From: Datura wrightii
Taxonomy: Eukaryota > Streptophyta > Magnoliopsida > Solanales > Solanaceae
NCBI GenBank assembly: GCA_035772735.1
Contig: JASDFA010000010.1
Span: forward strand, 28,149,501-28,213,500
Direction: 5' to 3'
Length of the DNA: 64,000 nt
In this document: positions 57,461 to 64,000 of the stretch, one piece after another
Layout of the letters: every line of letters starts with the position of its first letter
Numbering within the stretch: the first letter of the stretch is position 1
Position numbers and translations under genes: made by a program
The notes under the pieces: model-generated
Database searches by the model: none
Seen by the model: the letters and a program-made list of their open reading frames with translations, nothing else
What the model was told of the DNA's origin: nothing

Positions 57461-58116
57461 GCTTTAGGACGTCGAACCGCGACGGTAAACCAGGCGCTGC
57501 ACGGGAGGCAACCCGTGAAATTTTCTTTGTAAAATGTGAATAGATTTCGTAGAAAAAGAAAAATGAAAAAAAAGAGGACAAAATAATTAAAGACAAAATT
57601 TTTATATTTGTTATATATTTTTTTATTTTTTAGTGAAACCTATAATTCTAACAAATTTCTCGTTGTGAGATGAATTTCAGGTTCAACGGAGGATAAATAT
57701 GCAAAGAATCGCAAAGGAAAAATTGAGGTATGAAAAATAATCAAAAGTGGCAAAACAGTGAGCCCACGCGATGGCTCCGTGTCACGGAGTAGGGCCTCCG
57801 CGTTACCCTCCGTGACACGTTGAAGGTAATTCTGGAATTTTTACAAATTCCAGAACACCTGCGCGATGGCTCCGTGTCATGGAGGGCATGCTCCGCGTTA
57901 CGCTCCGTGACACGTTGAGGTGTATATCGTGACAGGTCACACCGGGTCGCTGGGTGACCCGCGTGAAAAACCCCCCTTTTAACCCCGATTTTCCCTCATT
58001 TTTTCCCATTCCTCACATCCTCCGCAACAAACAACCTGAAATTCCCCCCTTCCCCAACGTGACACAGCCTAGGAGTTCAATTTTATCAACTTCTCTTCGA
58101 TATCATTGAATTTAAG
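57461..58116 (+). promoter_or_regulatory. Internal regulatory block upstream of the second ORF, copy C
   Basis: Two 40-nt modules at 57779-57818 and 57874-57913, 95 bp apart as in B1. Ten bases later there is a TATA-like TATAT (57923-57927), weaker than in B1, then GGTCAC...GTGACC and a T/C-rich leader. A 5' splice-like AAG|GTATG follows at 58117. The rest, 57520-57760, is AT-rich with no ORF. Confidence 0.62.
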
Positions 58117-58801
58117 GTATGTTTGTTAACTTCATCTCATTTCTTACCTTATTTCTCCGATTTTTAGCATAGGAAGTGAAGAAAACTTGCCCTAAGTAGA
58201 AATTAAGCTTAAATTCGATTGAGTTATTGTTGATTGACGTTAGTAGAATCATCATGATTGCATGAACTCGAAAATCACATAGCTTGATAGGATTTTTAAT
58301 AAAAGCATAGATAGGGCTTGAATTTGAGTGTGAAACGGAAAAATTGAGTTGGACTTTGGAATTATAGGTGGATTGTTTATGTTGGGTGCGATGAGTCGGT
58401 TGTGCTAACTGAATATGCTAAAAGACCAACGGATTTCCGGGTTAAGGAAATTGTGGAAATTGCAAGAAATGGATGAATTATATGGATTCATGTAGATAAA
58501 TTCTTTTCTTGTTTCTTTGTTCTCCTTGATAAGTGCTATGTAATGAAATGTTATCGTTTGTTATTATTGTGACTAGCTGTACGAAGTCTGAGTAGTACAT
58601 AGAATGTATACCGTCGAATTCTCAGAATGCACTAAGCATATTTGTTATGTTTTGTTGTTTGTTTGTGGAAATAAGTACGATCTTGCCGTAATGTTGTGAT
58701 TTTGGCTAAAGACTAAGTGTGGGGTAGCCTAGCTTAACCCAACCTTAGTTGAAGCTAATTTTAATTGGCTTAACTTTGAACTTGTCTGTTTTGTTTGACA
58801 G
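58117..58801 (+). other. Probable leader intron of second ORF, copy C
   Basis: GTATGTTTGT to TTTGACAG, five bases before the ATG at 58807. Conserved borders as in A and B1. Contains TAAGTGTGGGGT at 58714-58725. Confidence 0.5.
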
Positions 58802-58806
58802 GAACA

Positions 58807-60027
58807 ATGGCAAGCAGTCAAGACAAGGGAAAAGGCGCATCAACATCAGGCACCACAAGAAAAAGAATTAGGCTGGGAACTGCAGTCCTAGTAGCACCAG
58901 CGGTTCCACGCGGCCAACGCCGTCAATACAGAACCAGATGGGTGACAGAGGAGGGGAAGTAATGGTACGCGAAGCACAATGAAAGCAAATAATTCCCCGA
59001 AGAACACATTGACAGGGAACCGTTGGCACAGGAGTTCCCCAGGATTGTCCATAGGATCGAGGCAGCCGGGCTGAATTTCATCTTTGAAGAGCCCAAGGAA
59101 TGCAACTTGCACTTGATTTGGGAATTCTACGCCAATTGGAACTCGACTCTCAGAAGTCACACCATCAAGATAAGGGGGAAAATAGTCACTTTTGAGCCCC
59201 ACCACCTTAATGCTATCTTAGGGGCGCGGGACACAGACGCCCATGTGCTTCGACAACTGAATATCACTCCACCATATGCGGACATTATACTCACTTTGTG
59301 TGGAACCCAGTCGACAGCTCGGTGGAGCAGGCATAAAGAGAGGGGCTACCATCAGACCTTGCCCTACTCACAGATGAATAGGGAAGCCAGGATATGGCTG
59401 AAGATTGTTTGTTCCTGCCTGATCCCGGGGGTGCATATGATAGATGTTACCCGAGATCGTGTATGCTTGGTATACGCCCGGATGAAAGGGCTGGAGATCA
59501 ACGTGGGGGTGGTGATTATCTCTGCCATGAAGAGAGCCCGTTTGCATCAAGGGCACCGGTACGGGTTTGGTGGATTACTCACCACATTCCTGAGGGGCAT
59601 GGATATTGAGGAGGAGGCCCTTGACTACATCCCGCAGATAGAGCCGCGGGCCTTAGATGTCACCAAAACTAAGGCACCCGACACCACTCACGGGCCAGTT
59701 CCTACACTAGCCGAGCGACATGCTCGGGATGATCAGTACATGGCTCACATTTATAGGATGCAGATGCTCCAGCTGCGAATAGGCGGGACGCCGGCAATAG
59801 AAGAGGAGCTGTGGCAGCTCGAGCTAGACTACCCTTTTGGCGAAAATGCCAGGGCTCTATGCCAAGTGGGGCCAGCTTTTGTGGAGCCCACGGATGATGA
59901 TGTCCCCACAGATGAGGAGACACGTCGTGACGACTCCGATGTGGAGTCAGATGATGACGATGGGGGAGATTTAGACATGGGAGATGAAGCAGCAGCACTT
60001 GATGAAGAAGTGGAATACTTTGATTGA
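58807..60027 (+). pseudogene. Second ORF (putative plant transposon protein domain), copy C; two stops
   Basis: 407 codons in a single frame, exactly the length of the B1 copy. Two premature stops lie in the N-terminal sixth: TAA near 58960 and TGA near 58980, with a third disruption at AAATAATTC around 58990. From 59023 the frame is open to the end. Domain landmarks are EFYANWN, HLNAILGARDTDAHVLRQL, MNREARIWLKIVCS, CLVYARMKGLEINVG and EEALDYIPQIEPR, then the Asp-rich tail and EEVEYFD. Same length, frame and tail as B1 despite about 38 kb of separation and nucleotide divergence. That implies the ORF was maintained while the family was spreading. Confidence 0.8.
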
Positions 60028-61935
60028 TCAGGGAGTTTCACCACCCACTTTTGTACTACGCTAATTTTTGTGAACACTGGGGACAATGGTAGATTTAAGT
60101 GTGGGGTGGGAGTAGTTAGGTGTTGGTTGCGGTTGTTTTTAATGTATGTTTTTGTTCTGTTGTCGTGCATGTGATAAAATTGTGACCCTGTGATTGTGAT
60201 GATATGTTTTGTATTGTAATTAATGTGAAGCTGTTGTGTGCTGTTGTTTTTAATGTATGTTTCTGTTCTGTTGTCGTGTATGTGATAAAATTATGACCAT
60301 GTGATTATGATGGGTATGTATTGTATTGTAATTAATGTGAAGCTATTGTGTGCTGTTGAATGTTGTTAGTTTGCTTTGTACATATTTTTGTTTTATCGAA
60401 ATGATCGATATTTTTAAAATTTTTTCATGAATTTTTAAATTTTTGGGTTTCTCGGCGTTTGTTTTCGGTTCTTTTACCGCGAATAGTCCCATTGAACCGA
60501 AGCCTTAGTTAGTGACCGTTCCCTATGATGGATGGATGATGACTGTCTTAAGGGAAATGTAGTCGTTAGGAGTAGATTTTTTTTTCTCATTTATTTTTCA
60601 GTTTTTTTATTTTGTGGGTTGCATCCCAAAACCTGTAGTTACTTTATGGTTGATGAATTCTTGTTGCGTGTTGTACATGATATTTGAAATGAAAAGGTGA
60701 TTCCTATGAAAGCATGCAATTGTGTAAATATGTTGAGATACCTAGGCCATAGAGTCGATTCAGTGTGATTGAGGTTTAATGTTTGAATTCTTGTAATTAG
60801 CTGGTTGAAGAGTCTGTGAATACGTCTTGAATTGAGCATGTGCAATAAGTGTATGGTGAGGTTTTGTTTATTCTATGCTATTGTGAAATGTCTAGAACTT
60901 GCTTGGTGTGTGTATGAAACGAAATGAAGGACGTGTATTGTAGGAAATGATGTAGGCATTTCTTTGTTTTAACCGAAAGTTTCTCCTTTTCATTATTGTA
61001 CCCACCTTGAATGTACACCCTAGTTAGCCCATTGAGCCTTTAGCCTATTATTTTTCTTTTGTCAAAAAGGTGTAAGCCGAGCTTAACCCCTTCTTTTCAT
61101 TATCCGTGAATTTGATCCAAAACTCTTAAGCGCTCAAGAAAAGAAAATAATTTTCCCAAAGTGTCAAAGAGTGAGAATGGTGAAAAGAAAAGAAAAGCAG
61201 AGTGATGAAAGGAAAGAAAAGGTTGAAGGTGCACTCGTTATAAATTAAATATAATGAAGATGTATGAATAATCTTTGTTATTGAGTCAAGTGTGCTCAAA
61301 GATATGGGTCAAAATAAAGACAGACTTCAAGAATGGGAGGATGAAGGAAGAAACAATACCCATGAGGTTGATGGGATGTTTTGGAAAAACGCTTAAGGAT
61401 GCTAGTGGCTATTATTGGTTAGCCCAATGTTTACTAGTTCCGTAGCTTACATTACAACCCGTTAAGTCCTACGTGATCCTACATCACATTTCCTTATATT
61501 AGTGGAGTAATACACTAAGGGCAAGCCTATGGTTCATGACATGATGCATGTGAATTCTTTTGGGAGAAAGAGCGAAATTGTGTTTATATGCCCCTGCATG
61601 TAATCTTTTGAGTTCATGTGATTAAAAAGGGAAAAATTCTCTCGTGTTGTGAGGGCACATGCTTGACGAGAGATTAAAATTCATGTTGGATATCTTGATC
61701 AACTGATTTGCATGAGTGCCGATATTGAGAGTCGATTCTTGAGTCTAGGAAGTCTTAATGTGTTGAAGGCCATCGTATTGATAAGACCATGCATGTTTTC
61801 TTGATGATTTGCTGTATTAAATAATTGGTATAACCGTAGCTTGAATTGTTAAACCAAAGTAGCCAGGTTGGGGTCAATTGCATGAGGTGTAAGATTGTTG
61901 TTCAGGGACGAACAAGGATTTAAGTGTGGGGTAAG
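60028..61935 (+). other. Conserved non-coding 3' internal region and polypurine tract, copy C
   Basis: Same landmarks as in A and B1: TGAACACTGGGGACA, TAAGTGTGGGGT at 60096-60107, ATCGAAATGATCGAT (about 60396), a TTCTCGG stem whose partner is mutated to CCGCGAA, and the terminal TAAGTGTGGGGTAAG (61921-61935). A local ~120-bp tandem repeat is visible at about 60120-60360 (TTTTTAATGTATGTTT... and GTATTGTAATTAATGTGAAGC each occur twice). No ORF. Confidence 0.65.
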
Positions 61936-63350
61936 TGATCTTGGGCAAATTTATATGCCCAAGTGATACTCAAATGTGTCATTTTTGCCTTGTTCATCTA
62001 TCGATGTTTATACATTCTCATGTGATTTGTAATAAAATGTGAATTTATACTAACCAACATGATTAGCATTGTTTTGCAGGTGAAATATAATTTTGGGAAG
62101 CTAAAATGCGTGTTGGGAGAGATCGGGGTTGGACTCGGACGCTAGCAAGGGAAAAAGCACTTGAAGGCTCAAATTAAAGGGGCTCCGCGATGGAGCCGTG
62201 TCACGCTGCCATCGCTGATGCCTTCTACCTGGATATGGAATTTTTGCCAAATTCCAGTGAAGGTGTGTGTTGGGGCCATGGCACGTTGGCCTAGCCTCGC
62301 ATTGCACATCGTGCCACGTTGGGCCTTAATACCTGGACAACCAAATTCCAGTAAGGGTCTGCGTCAGTGGCGTGTCACGGAGGCAGTGCTCTGCGATGCA
62401 CTCCGTGACACGTTGCTTGTTATTCCAGGAAAAATTCCCACTAGTATAAATAGAACACTTAGGTTCATTTTTAATTATTCTGACTTGGTGGAGCAAGAAC
62501 GTGGGTTACAGGCAGTTGAGGGGACGAAAATCTCAGGGTTTTTCTCTATCTCCTTCTTCTTTAATTCAATTGCTTGTATGATTAACACTCATTTAACGAT
62601 GTTTACTCCACAAATGAGTGGCTAACTCCTCTTCTTGTTGAGGTTAAGAACAATTGTATTGAAATGTAGTTATTGATCAATTGGTTTTTCATCTTTTCTT
62701 CCAGGGTTGTTCTATTGATTCTTGTTCTTACTGCATTAATGTGCGGCCAATGTTAATGTATATCTAAAAAGTCCGGTTTCACTCGAGAGAGCAAGAAATT
62801 AGAAAGTTTTGAATTGATAGGATATGATCTTTTCTTAGTTTGGGAAAATTGAGAATTGATTTACCTTCAGGACAGAAATATACCTGAAAGTCGTATTAGT
62901 CAATTAAGAAATCGGTTTTGTATGGCTAGAACATGAATTTCGTTTTATCACAGAAATTTAGGTGGATGGTTCATGATTCTTAAGTTGGCTTAAATACGAG
63001 AGTTTTAATCCATTGGCAATAATTATTAACTAGCAACCGAAGGAAAGATTAATCAAATTGTATCGATAATTTGTTTCTTTACATGTTCATTTAACCTCAG
63101 CATGCTCATATTCATAGTTCAGACTCAAATTATATATTCATTTTAGACTTAGCATAAAATTAGAAACCAAAATATCAAACTCTTCTTCACACTGTTGTCT
63201 GCATTTTTAGAGTTAAAGTATAGTGACACTTGAGTAGATTGTTACCTAGCCCAGTCTCTGTGGGATCGATACTTGGCTTACTTAAGCCACTTTACTACTT
63301 GTTCGACCACGTGCACTTGTGTGTAGCTATATACCCAAAAGCACCGAACA
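61936..63350 (+). repeat. 3' LTR of copy C (1415 bp)
   Basis: Begins TGATCTTGGGCA and ends CACCGAACA. Modules at 62278-62317 (first base G to A) and 62372-62411; TATAAATA at about 62445. Two bases longer than the 5' LTR, with scattered substitutions, so insertion was not very recent. Confidence 0.93.
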
Positions 63351-63768
63351 GGCGCGGCCACCTATAACAGTCAACTAAAGTAAACATCTGGACCCATAAG
63401 GTCTCAATTACAAAAAATAAATAACTAAAATACCAACAAGGCCATGACTATTATAAACGAAGAAATGAAAAGCCGACAAGGCCACAAACTGAATATAACT
63501 ATACATACTAAGTCCACAAAGTCTCTAAAGAGTAAACTAAACTAATGGTTGAAGTAGGTCTTAAACCTACCCATAACTGCATCCAAAACTCTAACTGAAA
63601 CAAAAACCAGATCTTAGCTCCAAAAAGAGAGGAGCATATCGACACATTCGCAACTCTCACAAACTGCATCCACAACTGACAATGTCAGCCTCTACCTGCA
63701 CCTACGGTATGAACACAGGTCCCCAGGCAAAGGGATGTTAGTATGAATGAAATATACTGGAATGTAAG
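63351..63768 (-). repeat. Continuation of the minus-strand gypsy LTR interrupted by copy C
   Basis: On the minus strand it reads like a chromovirus LTR (CATGGCCTTGTTGGTATTTTAG, TTTGTGGCCTTGTCGGC), similar in style to GGCCGTGTGGGGCCTTG of the solo LTR near 47950. It would join the LTR end at 53491-53515 if copy C were removed. No gene. Confidence 0.5.
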
Positions 63769-64000
63769 TGTAACACCCCCAAAGTCCTAAAGATCACACG
63801 CGAGAGATAAATTGGAGAAAATAGGAAAAATTACACAAGGTCATAGAATGAGTTATTGAGTAACTCATCATGTGAAGCGACGGGTCATTTAGGGACCCAT
63901 CGAGTGTGCATGGGTTGGTATGATGTTGCCCCGAGAGTTATGGCAGATGAGGAGACGACTCATTCCTATGAGTCGTGGGTTGGCCCATTAAGTGTGTAGT
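63769..64000 (+). repeat. Start of another + strand chromovirus LTR (runs off the window)
   Basis: TGTAACACCCCCAAAG at 63769, the usual Tekay-type LTR start. Downstream it carries U3-like short inverted repeats (GAGTTATTGAGTAACTC, GACTCATTCCTATGAGTC). Truncated by the window end. Confidence 0.6.

Larger units (their letters stand above)
53521..63350 (+). mobile_element. Full-length non-autonomous Athila/Tat-like element, copy C (9830 bp)
   Basis: Complete: 5' LTR, tRNA-Asp-type primer site, gag-protease, internal promoter block, leader intron, second ORF, non-coding 3' region, polypurine tract, 3' LTR. Flanks are GGTGC (53516-53520) and GGCGC (63351-63355), a 5-bp target duplication with one later C/T difference. 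No RT, RNase H or integrase between protease and second ORF. It lies in the LTR of a minus-strand gypsy remnant. Confidence 0.92.

Noticed and set aside
63348..63362. GGCGCGGCCACC resembling rare-cutter linker sequence
   Set aside because: It is the target duplication plus LTR flank of copy C; no vector sequence follows.

Overview
This window is intergenic, repeat-packed DNA of a flowering plant, most likely Solanaceae. The family is inferred from the types of repeat present; no host gene anchors it. I see no intact host gene, tRNA, rRNA or CRISPR array. Nearly everything is LTR retrotransposon sequence, nested and broken, plus one endogenous pararetrovirus fragment and one LINE fragment.

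Layout. 1-5165: 3' part of a non-autonomous Athila/Tat-like element (copy A, + strand) ending in a 1422-bp LTR. 5166-12096: minus-strand endogenous caulimovirid, interrupted by a 5'-truncated RTE-type LINE (10392-11585). A 3.06-kb block (internal end + LTR + viral piece, 3532-6590) is tandemly repeated at 6591-9637. 12097-14769: minus-strand LTR and internal tail of a different Athila/Tat family. 14770-37912: a degenerate Tekay/Del-type chromovirus (+). Its 5' LTR is split by a tandem LTR-internal-LTR-internal block of the same non-autonomous family (copies B1 and B2, 15826-28281). 37913-51298: minus-strand chromovirus sequence in two joined pieces, with a 3273-bp solo LTR (45018-48290, perfect 5-bp target duplication) inside gag. 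51299-53520: LTR scraps and a pol-less gypsy remnant. 53521-63350: a full-length copy (C) of the non-autonomous family with two LTRs, inserted in that remnant. 63351-64000: remnant of the interrupted LTR, then the start of another + strand LTR.

The most interesting system is the repeated non-autonomous family. Its layout is: LTR, tRNA-Asp primer site, gag-protease, no reverse transcriptase, RNase H or integrase, a TATA-bearing internal regulatory block, a probable leader intron, a 406-codon second ORF of the 'putative plant transposon protein' type, about 1.9 kb of conserved non-coding 3' sequence, a polypurine tract and an LTR. A 40-nt palindromic module occurs twice in each LTR upstream of TATA and twice more upstream of the second ORF. 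This suggests the element copied its own promoter architecture to drive a second transcript. A recognisably related 40-nt module also sits upstream of TATA in an unrelated chromovirus-type solo LTR. A 12-mer, TAAGTGTGGGGT, recurs three times per element, the last time as the polypurine tract.

The family presumably borrows polymerase and integrase from autonomous Athila relatives. All coding copies here carry stops or frameshifts, so current activity from these copies is unlikely. Percent identities and family names come from reading by eye, not from searches.
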